Shown here: piece after piece, positions 33,351 to 43,365 of the stretch
Layout: the number at the start of each line of letters is the position of its first letter
How positions within the stretch are numbered: the first letter of the stretch is position 1
Assembly: GCF_020042665.1 (NCBI RefSeq)
Contig: NZ_CP083376.1
Coordinates: forward strand, 4,302,501 to 4,366,500
From: Pseudoxanthomonas sp. X-1
Lineage (GTDB): Bacteria; Pseudomonadota; Gammaproteobacteria; Xanthomonadales; Xanthomonadaceae
DNA: 64,000 nucleotides
Direction: 5' to 3'
Made by a program: the position numbers and the translations under genes
Notes under the pieces: generated by a model
What the model was told of the DNA's origin: nothing
Database searches by the model: none
The model's input: the letters and a program-made list of their open reading frames with translations, nothing else

Positions 33351-34535
33351 TCAAGGCGGGCAGGAAAGCCCGTCGTGCGAAGCGGGTGTATCCACTTTCG
33401 CGTCTTTCCTCCGGGCAAGCCCTGGCCAAGGCGAAATCGTCTCCAGGCGACTCGTCTCGCTGGGCTTGGCCTCTACAGGACCGAGCCGGATGTCGGGCTC
33501 CACACCAGCGCCATCGATGGGCATGCCATCGAGCCTAAACACTTCCGCGACGACGACCGTTACTTCTACCTGGTCATTCGCGGACTTGTCCGCCGGATCG
33601 CTCATCAGGATATTGCTTCTGATCCTCATGTCGCCTGCTGTGCGTCGACCGATGATCAGGGCACGACTTCTATCCTGCAGGACAGCCGCGAATGCCTCGG
33701 CGCCGCTCGCGGTCTCTTGATCGACCAGAACCGCGACAGGTCGATGCCAGACCTGCTTTCCTGTTGAATGCATCCGATCGACCGTGCCGTTGGCTGCCTT
33801 GATCTGCATCGCGGGCCCTTCTCCAGCGAAGAGTCCCACGAGCGCGAGCAGATCCTTCAGGCCGAATCCCGGATGCGACCGCAGGTCGACGATCATGGCA
33901 TCGGCGTCGTGCCGGCCGAGTGCCTTGAGCTCGGCGCCCAGATCGGCAGTATTCGGCAAGAGGGCGGCTGCCGTGGTGGTTTTGTTTCCAGGCCGGACGA
34001 TGGCGATGTTTCCCACCATGCTGGAAGTCGTGGGTATCGTGTCATTTCGGGCGGCCTTATCGGAAACCGAGTAAGGCTTTCCGCCGACCGAGAACACATT
34101 ATTCCGGTACTGAAGCCCCGCGATCGCGGATATCAGGATGGAGATGGCCTCATCCTTATCCTCCTCGCTGATGGCAGCACCGCTCCGCTCTAGATCCGCA
34201 TAGAGCGCATAAACGGGACTGAGGTCGCTCCGCCACGCTCCACTGGAGAATTCGCCCCGGAACTTCTGTGTATCTCCGGCGATCGCCATCTTTATCCTGC
34301 CGCGCCTGGAGAGCTCCCGCAGGTAAAGTTCAAAGAGCCGCTCCGAATCCAGGCTTTGCCAAGGATGTGCGCCGTAAACTTGAGGATGACTTACCAGCCC
34401 GATCGCCAGATTGACCAGATGTAGTCTCTCCTTTTCGGTCCAACGCTGCGGTTCGCCTGCGTTTGCGGCAGCGACATGAATGCATACCGCGCACAGGAGC
34501 CAGAGAGTCAGTCGCTTGATAGGCATCATTTTCAT
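33351..34535 (-). CDS. S41-family peptidase-like secreted protein, AT-richer
   Basis: 394 residues with a signal peptide (LTLWLLCAVCIHVAAANAG). Residues about 160-340 match the S41/tail-specific protease fold: IVDLRSHPGFGLKDLLALVGLF and VDQETASGAEAFAAVLQDRSRALIIGRRTAG. The nucleophile-position Ser is present, but the Lys of the CtpA Ser/Lys dyad (TFGK) is Asp here (TAGD), as in IRBP/tricorn-like S41 proteins, so activity is uncertain. No PDZ domain was recognised. Base composition and codon use are clearly less G+C-rich than both neighbours, suggesting recent acquisition. Starts at 34535 or 34529 are possible. Confidence 0.78.
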   Translation of the reverse strand: MKMMPIKRLTLWLLCAVCIHVAAANAGEPQRWTEKERLHLVNLAIGLVSHPQVYGAHPWQSLDSERLFELYLRELSRRGRIKMAIAGDTQKFRGEFSSGAWRSDLSPVYALYADLERSGAAISEEDKDEAISILISAIAGLQYRNNVFSVGGKPYSVSDKAARNDTIPTTSSMVGNIAIVRPGNKTTTAAALLPNTADLGAELKALGRHDADAMIVDLRSHPGFGLKDLLALVGLFAGEGPAMQIKAANGTVDRMHSTGKQVWHRPVAVLVDQETASGAEAFAAVLQDRSRALIIGRRTAGDMRIRSNILMSDPADKSANDQVEVTVVVAEVFRLDGMPIDGAGVEPDIRLGPVEAKPSETSRLETISPWPGLARRKDAKVDTPASHDGLSCPP

Positions 34536-34635
34536 CCCTGGAAGAAGGGCTCATTGTCCAGGCCCCTCCGAAACGCACGAAACGCTTTTTTTATCACCGC
34601 CCTACCGGTGCTGGTGAATGCTTGCTTTTACGTGT

Positions 34636-35970
34636 TTACTCCGGCGCGCGCACCTTGCGCCCCAGCGCGCGCAGCACGCCGTAGATCAGCACCAGGATCA
34701 GCAGCGCCACGCCGATGGCCTGCCATTCCTTGCGCGTCAGCGTGGTCACGATGGCCGCCATCGACCCGACCGCCAGCACCGGCACCAGGGGCCCGCCCCA
34801 CAGCACGAAGGGCTCGCCGCGCTCGCGCAGGTCCAGGCGCTGGGCCTGCCAGGCGGCGACGGAGACCAGCAGGTAGACCAGGCAGTTGGCGCCGCCGGAG
34901 ACCAGCACCAGCGCATCGAAACTGCCGCCCAGGGCCAGCGCCAGCGCGATCGACGCATGCACCGCCAGCGCCAGCAGCGGCACGCGGTGGCGCGCGCTGA
35001 CCCGGGCGAAGGCCGACGGCAGGAAACCATCGCGCCCCAGCGCGAACAGCGAGCGCGAGGACGCCAGCAGGTTGCCCAGCACGAAGCCGGCCATCGATAC
35101 GCAGGCGGTGATCAGCAGCAGCGCGCGCGCCGGTGCCCACAGCGCCGCGGCGGTGTCGGCCAGCGGCACGCCGCTGTGCGCCAGCGCGGGCCCGAGCAGG
35201 CCCTGGCTGACGATCTGCAGTCCCAGGTACAGCACGACCACCAGCAGGATGGCCGCCAGCGTCGCGCGCGGCACGTTGCGCGACGGGTCGCGCACCTCGC
35301 CCGAAGGGATCAGCGCGGTCTCCACGCCCGAATAGGCGAAGATCACCAGCACCATCGACATGCCCAGCGCGCTCCACGACGGCACCTCGCCCGGCAGAAA
35401 ACTGACCTGGCTGCAGTCCACGAACCAGATCCCGCAGGCCACCAGCAGGAACAAGGGCGTGAGCTTGACCGTGGCCAGCACCGCGATCGCGCGCGCGCCC
35501 AGCTTGACGCCGAAGGCGTTGAGCGCGAACAGCACCGCGTACAGCGCCGCGATCAAGCCCATGCGCGCGCCCGGCCCGGCGAGCGACGGCACCAGGTTGG
35601 CGACCTGGGTGGCGAAGGCCGCGGCCACGCCCGCGCTGGAGGCGACGTTGCCGATCCACATCAGCGCGCCGGTGATGAAGCCGGCGAACGGGCCGAACGC
35701 GGTGCCCACATAGGTGTACGGCCCGCCGGTGGCGCTGGCGCGGCTGCCGATGGCGGCGAAGCACAGCGTCACCGGGATCACCGCCAGCGCGCCGACCAGC
35801 AGCGCCAGCGGCGCGGCCGGGCCCATCTGCAGCGACAGCGCCGCCGGCATGCGGAAGATGCCGCCGCCGACGATGATGTTGATCACCGCGGCGGTCAGGG
35901 CGAAGGCGCCCACGGCGCGGATCAGGGCGGCATCGCCCTGCAGGGGTCTGGTCGGGGTGGGGGCGGACAT
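34636..35970 (-). CDS. APC-superfamily amino acid permease
   Basis: 444-residue inner-membrane transporter with about 12 helices. VINIIVGGGIFRMPAALS in the first helix is the APC substrate-binding GxG motif, ASATGGPYTYV the second signature, and IFAYSGVETALIPSGEVRDPSRNVPRA the helix-6 motif with the charged pair. It resembles amino acid/polyamine antiporters. Unlike its lower-G+C neighbour at 33351 it has native composition. The substrate is unknown. Confidence 0.88.
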   Translation of the reverse strand: MSAPTPTRPLQGDAALIRAVGAFALTAAVINIIVGGGIFRMPAALSLQMGPAAPLALLVGALAVIPVTLCFAAIGSRASATGGPYTYVGTAFGPFAGFITGALMWIGNVASSAGVAAAFATQVANLVPSLAGPGARMGLIAALYAVLFALNAFGVKLGARAIAVLATVKLTPLFLLVACGIWFVDCSQVSFLPGEVPSWSALGMSMVLVIFAYSGVETALIPSGEVRDPSRNVPRATLAAILLVVVLYLGLQIVSQGLLGPALAHSGVPLADTAAALWAPARALLLITACVSMAGFVLGNLLASSRSLFALGRDGFLPSAFARVSARHRVPLLALAVHASIALALALGGSFDALVLVSGGANCLVYLLVSVAAWQAQRLDLRERGEPFVLWGGPLVPVLAVGSMAAIVTTLTRKEWQAIGVALLILVLIYGVLRALGRKVRAPE

Positions 35971-36133
35971 GGGCGACGCGCTGGGAAGACGCGGCAGCGT
36001 CGCATGCCGGCCCGCGCCATGCCATGGTCCGCGCGCTTCGCGTGGAATACGGCGTTGCCCGGGCGTCGTTGAGCGGGCCCGAATGCCGCGCGCATCATCG
36101 CCTCCGCTTCCGTTGCGAGTGAGGAGGTGTTCG

Positions 36134-37354
36134 ATGCTTGCGCTGACAGGTCTGCTGCTGGCCGGGATGCTGGCCACCCCGACGCCCGTGTCGCCCGATC
36201 CCGCGCTGGCCAGGCGCCTGGACGCCGTGCTCGACACGGCCGTGTCGGAACAACGCATCGTCGGCGCGGTGGTGCTGGTGGCCCGCGATGGCCAGGTGGT
36301 GTACCGGCGCGCGGTGGGCCAGGCCGACCGCGAGGCCGGCACGCCGATGACGCCGGACACGCCGTTCCGGCTGGCGTCGATGACCAAGCCGGTGGTGACG
36401 CTGGCCGCGCTGCGCCTGGCCGAACAGGGCAGGCTGGAGCTGCAGGCGCCGGTGACGCGCTATCTGCCGTGGTTCCGGCCGCGGCTGGCCGATGGCACCG
36501 CGCCGCCCATCACCGTGGCCCAGCTGCTCACCCACACTTCCGGGCTGGGCTACCGCTTCGAGGAGCAGGCCGACGGGGCGTATGCGCGGCTGGGCGTGTC
36601 CGACGGGCTGGACGATACCGGCCTGAGCCTGGAGGACAACCTCAGGCGCCTGGCGCGGGCGCCGCTGTACTTCCCTCCGGGCCAGGGCTGGCGCTATTCG
36701 CTGGGCATCGACGTGGTCGGCGCGGTGATCGAACAGGTCACCGGCACGCCGTTGCCGGAGGCCGTGCATGCCCTGGTGACCGGGCCGCTGCGGCTGGACC
36801 ACCTCGCCTTCGTGGCCGCGCCCGGCGCGTCGCTGGCCGTGCCCTATGCCGACGGCCGCCCGCCGCGGCGCATGACCGAGAACATGGACGTGCCCCTGCC
36901 CGAAGGCCTGGGCTCGGCGGTGCGCTTCTCGCCCAGGCGCGCCTTCGACGCCAAGGCCTTCCCGTCCGGCGGCGCCGGCATGATCGGCACCGCCGACGAC
37001 TACCTGCGACTGCTGGAGTTCGTGCGCACCGGCAGCGGCGGCCCGCTCAAGCCCGCCACGCTGGACGACGCGCGCCACGACCATGTCGGCGCCCAGGCGC
37101 AGACGCAAGGCCCCGGCTGGGGCTTCGGCTACGGCTGGGCGGTGCTGGACGATCCGGTCGCCGCGCAAAGCCCGCAGGGCAAGGGCACGCTGCAGTGGGG
37201 CGGCGCCTACGGACACACCTGGTTCGTCGACCCGGCGAACAGGCTCAGCGTGATCCTGCTGACCGACACCGCCTTCGAGGGCATGTCCGGCCCGCTGGTC
37301 GGCCAGGTGCGCGACGCGGTGTACGGCCGCGAACCTGCGCCTTCGTCCCCCTAG
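36134..37354 (+). CDS. serine hydrolase of the beta-lactamase/penicillin-binding fold
   Basis: 406 residues with a short signal peptide (LTGLLLAGMLATPTP). The SxxK motif is SMTK in FRLASMTKPV, the second motif Tyr is in WRYSLGID, LLTHTSGL is the family helix, and WGGAYGHTWFVDP supplies the third-motif region (HTW rather than KTG). This is class C beta-lactamase-like and EstB-like; esterase or peptidase activity is more likely than antibiotic resistance. GAGGAGGTG gives a strong ribosome-binding site. Confidence 0.88.
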   Translation: MLALTGLLLAGMLATPTPVSPDPALARRLDAVLDTAVSEQRIVGAVVLVARDGQVVYRRAVGQADREAGTPMTPDTPFRLASMTKPVVTLAALRLAEQGRLELQAPVTRYLPWFRPRLADGTAPPITVAQLLTHTSGLGYRFEEQADGAYARLGVSDGLDDTGLSLEDNLRRLARAPLYFPPGQGWRYSLGIDVVGAVIEQVTGTPLPEAVHALVTGPLRLDHLAFVAAPGASLAVPYADGRPPRRMTENMDVPLPEGLGSAVRFSPRRAFDAKAFPSGGAGMIGTADDYLRLLEFVRTGSGGPLKPATLDDARHDHVGAQAQTQGPGWGFGYGWAVLDDPVAAQSPQGKGTLQWGGAYGHTWFVDPANRLSVILLTDTAFEGMSGPLVGQVRDAVYGREPAPSSP

Positions 37355-37365
37355 GCGGACAGACT

Positions 37366-37432
37366 GTTGTTCCTGCGCAGGGGCAACCCATGACCGTTGG
37401 CTCTGGGGCGCGAAAGCCGCCGGTTCGCGCCC
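37366..37432. terminator. two hairpins between convergent genes
   Basis: GTTG..CCTG/CAGG..CAAC (37366-37387) is one stem. GGGCGCGAA (37406-37414) with TTCGCGCCC (37424-37432) is a perfect 9-bp stem. They lie between the stops of the serine hydrolase and the convergent LysR gene. Neither is followed by a T-tract. Confidence 0.5.
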
Positions 37433-37520
37433 GCGCTGAACGGCGATCGGAGGTGTCAGCGGCGCTGGGTCGCGACACACGTCCAGTGCGCGGGTCTCCG
37501 CCGCGGGAGCGCTGGCGACG

Positions 37521-38429
37521 CTACGGGCATGGCTCGGCGGCCAGCCGCTCGCGCAGGAAGTCGATGAACACCCGCAGCTTGGGCGCCAGGTGTTCGCGCT
37601 GCGGGTAGTAGACATACCAGCCCGGGAACGGCGCCTGCCAGTCGTCCAGCACGCTGCGCAGGCGGCCGGCGGCGATGTCCTCGCGCACCTGCCAGGCGAA
37701 CACCTGCCCCAGCCCCAGTCCGCGCCGCAGCGCGTCCAGGCCGAGCACGGTGTCGTTGACCACCAGCGGGCCATCCACCTCCACCTCGAAGTCGCGGCCG
37801 TCGCGGGTGAACTCCCAGGGCTGCAGCCGGCCGTCGCTGCGGCGCCAGCGCAGGCAGGCGTGCGCGGCCAGGTCATCGGGCGTGGCCGGCACGCCATGCC
37901 GCTCCAGGTAGGCCGGCGCGCCCACGATGGTCTGCCGCTGCAGCGGCCCCAGCGGCAGCGCCACCATGTCCCGCTGCAGGCATTCGCCCAGGCGGATGCC
38001 GGCGTCGAAGTGGCCCTCGACGATGTCGGCCAGCCGGCGGTCGACGAACAGCTCCACCGTCACCTCCGGGTAGCGGGCCAGGAACTCCGGCAGGTACGGA
38101 CACACCAGCTGCTCGGCCGCCACCGCCGCCAGGTTGATCCGCAGCGTCCCGGCGGGCCGGTCGCGCAGGAAGTCCAGGTCGGCGAAGGCGGCGTCGATCT
38201 GCTGCAGGCCGGGCGCGACCCGCTGCAGGAAGCGCTCGCCATGCTCGGTCAGGCCCACGCGGCGGGTGGTGCGCGCCAGCAGGCGCACGCCCAGCTGGCC
38301 CTCCAGCGCGCGCACGCTCTGCGACAGCGCCGAGGTGGACACGCCCAGCTCGGCGGCGGCGCGGGTGAAGTTGCCGTGCCGGGCCACGCAGGCGAAGGCG
38401 ACGACGGCGGGCAGCGGATAGGCGGCCAT
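37521..38429 (-). CDS. LysR-family transcriptional regulator
   Basis: 302 residues from the ATG at 38429; a TTG seven codons upstream is less likely. The helix-turn-helix (NFTRAAAELGVSTSALSQSVRALEGQLG) is followed by an effector domain. It is divergent from the aldo-keto reductase at 38525, and a perfect 18-bp palindrome lies between them. A role in controlling the reductase/CMD cluster is inferred. Confidence 0.9.
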   Translation of the reverse strand: MAAYPLPAVVAFACVARHGNFTRAAAELGVSTSALSQSVRALEGQLGVRLLARTTRRVGLTEHGERFLQRVAPGLQQIDAAFADLDFLRDRPAGTLRINLAAVAAEQLVCPYLPEFLARYPEVTVELFVDRRLADIVEGHFDAGIRLGECLQRDMVALPLGPLQRQTIVGAPAYLERHGVPATPDDLAAHACLRWRRSDGRLQPWEFTRDGRDFEVEVDGPLVVNDTVLGLDALRRGLGLGQVFAWQVREDIAAGRLRSVLDDWQAPFPGWYVYYPQREHLAPKLRVFIDFLRERLAAEPCP

Positions 38430-38447
38430 TGTGAAGTCATGCTTCAA

Positions 38448-38465
38448 GGATGATCCGGATCATCC
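38448..38465. promoter_or_regulatory. perfect 18-bp palindrome, probable regulator site
   Basis: GGATGATCC followed directly by GGATCATCC lies 19 bases upstream of the LysR start and 60 upstream of the aldo-keto reductase. It is even-spaced, so it does not fit the classic T-N11-A box exactly. Binding by the adjacent LysR protein is inferred. Confidence 0.6.
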
Positions 38466-38524
38466 CGGTTTATCGGCAGATCCGCCAGTTCCAGACTGTC
38501 GCCCTCCCCTCACGAGGCCCTGCC

Positions 38525-39598
38525 ATGTCCCTGAACCACTACCGTCTGCTCGGCCGCTCGGGCCTGCGCGTCAGCCCGCTGTGCCTGGGCACCATGACCT
38601 TCGGCGCCGACTGGGGCTGGGGCGCCGACGAAGCCGACGCACGCCGCCTGTTCGACACCTATGTCGATGCCGGCGGCAACTTCCTCGACACCGCCAACAT
38701 CTACACCGACGGCAGCTCGGAGACCCTGCTGGGCCGCTTCGCCGCCGGCCGGCGCGACCGGCTGGTGATCGCCAGCAAGTACTCGCTCAACCCCTTCCCC
38801 GGCGACCCCAACGGCGGCGGCAACCACCGCAAGGCGCTGATGCAGTCGGTGGAGGCCAGCCTCAGGCGGCTGGGCACCGACTACCTCGACCTGCTCTACC
38901 TGCACATCTGGGACGGCACCACGCCGGTGGACGAGGTGATGCGCGGCTTCGACGACCTGGTGCGCGCCGGCAAGCTGCTCTACGCCGGCATCTCCGACAC
39001 GCCGGCCTGGCAGGTGGCGCGCATGCAGACCCTGGCCGAGCTGCGCGGCTGGGCGCCGCTGGTAGCCCTGCAGATCGAGTACTCGCTGGCCCAGCGCACG
39101 GTCGAACGCGAGCTGGTGCCGATGGCCGCGGGCCTGGGCCTGTCGGTGCTGGCCTGGTCGCCCCTGGCCATGGGCATCCTCACCGGCAAGTACACCCGCG
39201 CCGACCTGGAGCGCGCCCGGGCCCAGGGCAGCGGCAATACGCCCGGCGGCGACGGCGGCCGCGGCGCGGTGGCCTATTCCCACGCGATGTTCGACGAACG
39301 CACGCTGGCCATCGCCGAGGTGGTCAAGACCGTGTCCGGCGAAACCGGGCATTCGGCGGCGCAGGTGGCGCTGGCTTGGCTGCTGCAGCGCCCGGATGCG
39401 CCGATCCCGATCATCGGCGCACGCACGCCGCAGCAGCTGCAGGACAACCTGGGCGCGCTCGACGTGCGCTTGGACGCCGACCAGCTGCAACGCCTGGACG
39501 GGGTCAGCGCGGTGGCGCTGGGCTTCCCGCACGACTTCGCGCGCAGCCCGATCCCGCAGCAGCTGGTGTTCGGCGGCACGCGGGTCCAGCCGCGTTGA
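38525..39598 (+). CDS. aldo/keto reductase
   Basis: 357 residues with the complete tetrad region: LDTANIYTDG (Asp, Tyr), IASKY (Lys) and LLYLHIWDG (His). IIGARTPQQLQDN is the cofactor motif. The substrate-binding loop contains a Gly-rich insertion (GSGNTPGGDGGRG). It is first in a same-strand series with a CMD-family gene and two more reductases, under the divergent LysR protein. Confidence 0.88.
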   Translation: MSLNHYRLLGRSGLRVSPLCLGTMTFGADWGWGADEADARRLFDTYVDAGGNFLDTANIYTDGSSETLLGRFAAGRRDRLVIASKYSLNPFPGDPNGGGNHRKALMQSVEASLRRLGTDYLDLLYLHIWDGTTPVDEVMRGFDDLVRAGKLLYAGISDTPAWQVARMQTLAELRGWAPLVALQIEYSLAQRTVERELVPMAAGLGLSVLAWSPLAMGILTGKYTRADLERARAQGSGNTPGGDGGRGAVAYSHAMFDERTLAIAEVVKTVSGETGHSAAQVALAWLLQRPDAPIPIIGARTPQQLQDNLGALDVRLDADQLQRLDGVSAVALGFPHDFARSPIPQQLVFGGTRVQPR

Positions 39599-39647
39599 TT
39601 CCCGCGGCAGGCTCGTCGCCACGCCCGCTCAGCACGAGGAACGTCGC

Positions 39648-40118
39648 GTGACCACATCCCCATCGTCGAAGGCCGCAGTGGCCGCGGGCCTGGCGGTAGA
39701 CGGCGTCGAGACGGCCGCCTTGCCGGGCCAGACCCCGCTCGCCGAGGCCGAGGCGGCCGGCATCGCGCAGATCGGGGCGCTGATGGGACCGACGCAGGCG
39801 CAGGCGATCCGCGCCCTGGCCGACGCCCCGGACACCGCGCTCACCGGCCGTGGCGCGGCCATCGCCTTCGCCGAGATCTACCGTGCCGATTCCGCGCTGG
39901 ACCTGAAGACCCGCGAACTGGTCACCGTGGCCGTGCTGGCCAGCCTGGGCCACGCCGAGCCGCAGCTGCGCCTGCACCTGCGCGCGGCCCATGCCGCGGG
40001 CGCCACCCGCGCGGAGCTCTTCGCGGTGCTCGACCAGCTGTACGCCTACGTCGGTTTCCCTACCGCGCTCAACGCCATCGCCGTCGCCCGCGAGGTGCTG
40101 GACGCGCCATCGCCTTAA
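39648..40118 (+). CDS. carboxymuconolactone decarboxylase family protein
   Basis: 156 residues from a GTG behind GAGGAAC. The CMD/AhpD fold is recognised by LDLKTRELVTVAVLASLGHAEPQLRLHLRAAHAAGATRAELFAVL split across two helices, with conserved Glu and His but no CxxC, so it is the CMD type rather than the redox AhpD type. The N-terminal 40 residues are a family-atypical extension. It sits between aldo-keto reductases, 55 bases before the next. Confidence 0.86.
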   Translation: MTTSPSSKAAVAAGLAVDGVETAALPGQTPLAEAEAAGIAQIGALMGPTQAQAIRALADAPDTALTGRGAAIAFAEIYRADSALDLKTRELVTVAVLASLGHAEPQLRLHLRAAHAAGATRAELFAVLDQLYAYVGFPTALNAIAVAREVLDAPSP

Positions 40119-40172
40119 AGTCAGGCGGACACCGGCACACGTGTCCGCATCTCCCCTTCAAGGAGCCTCCGC

Positions 40173-41210
40173 ATGAAAACCCGCACCCTCGGCCGCAACG
40201 GCCCCACCGTCTCCGCCCTCGGCCTGGGCTGCATGGGCATGAGCCACGCCTACGGCACCGGCGACGACGCCGAATCGCTGGCCACGCTCGACCGCGCGCT
40301 GGAACTCGGCATCGACTTCTGGGACACGGCCGACATCTACGGCCCGCACACCAACGAGACCCTGCTCGGCCGCGCGCTCAAGGGGCGGCGCGAGCGGGTG
40401 TTCCTGGCGACCAAGTTCGGCTTCGTCGCGGGCAGCGGCCAGTTCGGCGCCGGGCAGGGCCCGCGGGTGGATGGCTCGCCGGCCTATGTCCGCCAGGCGG
40501 TCGAGGCCAGCCTGGCGCGCCTGGGCACCGACCACATCGACCTGTACTACCTGCACCGGCTCGACCCGGCCACGCCGATCGAGGACACCGTGGGCGCCAT
40601 GGCGCGCCTGGTGGAGGAAGGCAAGGTGCGCCATCTGGGGCTGTCGGAAGTCTCCGCGTACACCTTGCGCCGCGCGCAGGCCGTGCATCCGATCACCGCG
40701 CTGCAGAGCGAGTACTCGCTGTGGACGCGCGAGCTGGAAGGCAACGGCGTGCTCGAGGCGGTGCGCGAACTGGGCATCGGCCTGGTGCCGTTCTCGCCGC
40801 TGGGGCGCGGTTTCCTCACCGGCGCCATCGCCACGCCGGACCAGCTGGACGCGGACGACTTCCGCCGCAAGAACCCGCGCTTCCAGGCCGAAGCGCTGGC
40901 CGCCAACCTGCGCCTGGCCGACACCGTCAAGGCGGTGGCCGCCGAGGTCGGCGCCACCCCCGCCCAGGTCGCGCTGGCCTGGGTGCTGGCACAGGGTGGG
41001 CCGGCGCGCGCCGCGGATGGCCGCAACGAACTCCACATCGTCCCCATCCCCGGCACCAAGCGACGTAAGTACCTGGAGGACAACGTCGGCGCGGTGGACG
41101 TGCGGCTGGACGCCGACGCGCTGGCCAGGCTGGAGGCGGTGTTCGTGCCCGACGTGGCCGGCCCGCGCTACGGCGCGACCGAGGCGGCGATGGTGGACCG
41201 GGCTCCTTGA
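40173..41210 (+). CDS. aldo/keto reductase (tandem copy 1)
   Basis: 345 residues, AKR13-like. [13 protein letters not shown] carries Asp and Tyr, LATKFG Lys and YYLHRLD His. AAGGAG eight bases before the ATG is a good ribosome-binding site. It is a tandem paralogue of the next gene: the first 24 residues are identical and most motifs are shared. It differs by an insertion near residue 90 ([11 protein letters not shown]) and another near 275 ([12 protein letters not shown]). Confidence 0.9.
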   Translation: MKTRTLGRNGPTVSALGLGCMGMSHAYGTGDDAESLATLDRALELGIDFWDTADIYGPHTNETLLGRALKGRRERVFLATKFGFVAGSGQFGAGQGPRVDGSPAYVRQAVEASLARLGTDHIDLYYLHRLDPATPIEDTVGAMARLVEEGKVRHLGLSEVSAYTLRRAQAVHPITALQSEYSLWTRELEGNGVLEAVRELGIGLVPFSPLGRGFLTGAIATPDQLDADDFRRKNPRFQAEALAANLRLADTVKAVAAEVGATPAQVALAWVLAQGGPARAADGRNELHIVPIPGTKRRKYLEDNVGAVDVRLDADALARLEAVFVPDVAGPRYGATEAAMVDRAP

Positions 41211-41383
41211 TCGCCCGTCGCGGGCCGTGTCTCCAGGACGCGTCCCGCAGAGCGGGGCATCGGCGCGCAGGAAACAGTGCGGCGCACCCATGTGCACCGT
41301 CGCCTACGCACCCGCACCAGACAATGACGACGGATCACCGCGCGCCCGCGGCCGCTGCACCGACTTTTCCACAGGAGCATCCC

Positions 41384-42376
<993 letters not shown>

Positions 42377-42421
42377 GCCGCGCGACTAGACTGCCGGGTT
42401 TGACTGGATAAGGAACATCCC

Positions 42422-43336
42422 ATGGCGCACCGCTCCCTCGTCCTGCTGGCCGCGCTGTCGATCGCAGCGGCCTCGCCCGGCCTGAAGGCCGCGGTCGTCA
42501 CCGCCCAGTCCGCCCATGACGCCAAGGACTGGAAGACCTGCGCGGCCTTGAACGCTCAGGCGGCGGACCGGCCGGTGCCGGTGTCCGGCGCGGCCTACGA
42601 TGCGGCGTGCTGCCTGGCCCAGGCGGGCGACCGGGACGGCGCGTTCGCGCGGCTGACGAAGACGCCTTCGGACAGGTTGCCGGGCGTGGACCAGATCAAG
42701 ACCGATGCCGATCTGGCGTCGCTGCACGACGATCCGCGCTGGCAGCCGCTGCTGGACAAGCTGGCCGGTGACCAGCGCGAACGCGAAACGCATTACGACG
42801 TGGCCTTGCGCAAGGAACTCGACAAGCGCGTCGCCAAGGATCAGGAGCTGCGCAACCGCACCAACGAAGGTGGCCAGGACCAGGCCCTGATCGAACAGAT
42901 CCTGGCCACCGATCGCGACAACACCGCCTGGCTCAAGCAGGTCGTGGCAACGCAGGGCTGGCCGCCGATCAGCAAGGTCGGCCGGGACGGCGCGCAGAAC
43001 GCATGGCTGCTGGTCCAGCACGCCGACCTCGACCCGGCCTTCCAGGAACAGGTGCTGGCGCTGATGCGGACGGCGGTGGCCCAGGGCGAGGCCTCCGGCG
43101 CCAACCTGGCCTATCTCACCGATCGCGTGCGCGTGGCGCAGGACAAGCCGCAGGTGTACGGCACGCAGTTCCACGAGGTCGACGGCATGCTCGAACCCCG
43201 ACCGATCGAGGACCTCGCCCACGTGGACGAGCGGCGCGCCGCCGTCGGGCTGGGCACGATGCAGGACTACGTCGCCCAGGGCGAAAGCGCGTTGCACCGC
43301 AGGATCCGGTGGCCGGCGCCGGCGGCCGCGCAGTAG
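42422..43336 (+). CDS. DUF6624-like exported protein
   Basis: 304 residues with a signal peptide (VLLAALSIAAASPGLKA). The C-terminal half shows the DUF6624 pattern: NRTNEGGQDQ, then LKQVVATQGWPPISKVGRDG, AWLLVQHADLDPAFQEQVL, NLAYLTDRVRV and PQVYGTQF, and a final RRAAVGLGTMQDYV. The family has no established activity known to me. The N-terminal part is a short tetratricopeptide-like region (KDWKTCAALNAQAAD). It follows the reductases by 45 bases. Confidence 0.78.
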   Translation: MAHRSLVLLAALSIAAASPGLKAAVVTAQSAHDAKDWKTCAALNAQAADRPVPVSGAAYDAACCLAQAGDRDGAFARLTKTPSDRLPGVDQIKTDADLASLHDDPRWQPLLDKLAGDQRERETHYDVALRKELDKRVAKDQELRNRTNEGGQDQALIEQILATDRDNTAWLKQVVATQGWPPISKVGRDGAQNAWLLVQHADLDPAFQEQVLALMRTAVAQGEASGANLAYLTDRVRVAQDKPQVYGTQFHEVDGMLEPRPIEDLAHVDERRAAVGLGTMQDYVAQGESALHRRIRWPAPAAAQ

Positions 43337-43365
43337 GGCTCCGGCGTCGGGCTTAAAATGCCCGC

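Noticed and set aside
34536..34635. Gene or mobile-element end next to the AT-rich S41 gene
   Set aside because: Only a T-run and low G+C are visible; no inverted terminal repeats, target duplication or integrase sequence was found.
36134..37354. Acquired antibiotic-resistance beta-lactamase
   Set aside because: The third motif is HTW-like instead of KTG and the protein matches the broad serine hydrolase/EstB group; composition is native.
37366..37432. Small RNA between the serine hydrolase and LysR genes
   Set aside because: Two stable hairpins are present but no promoter; convergent gene ends explain them as terminators.
43340..43365. preQ1 riboswitch before queF
   Set aside because: The leader is under 30 bases from the preceding stop, too short for an aptamer plus expression platform, and no characteristic A-rich tail motif is seen.
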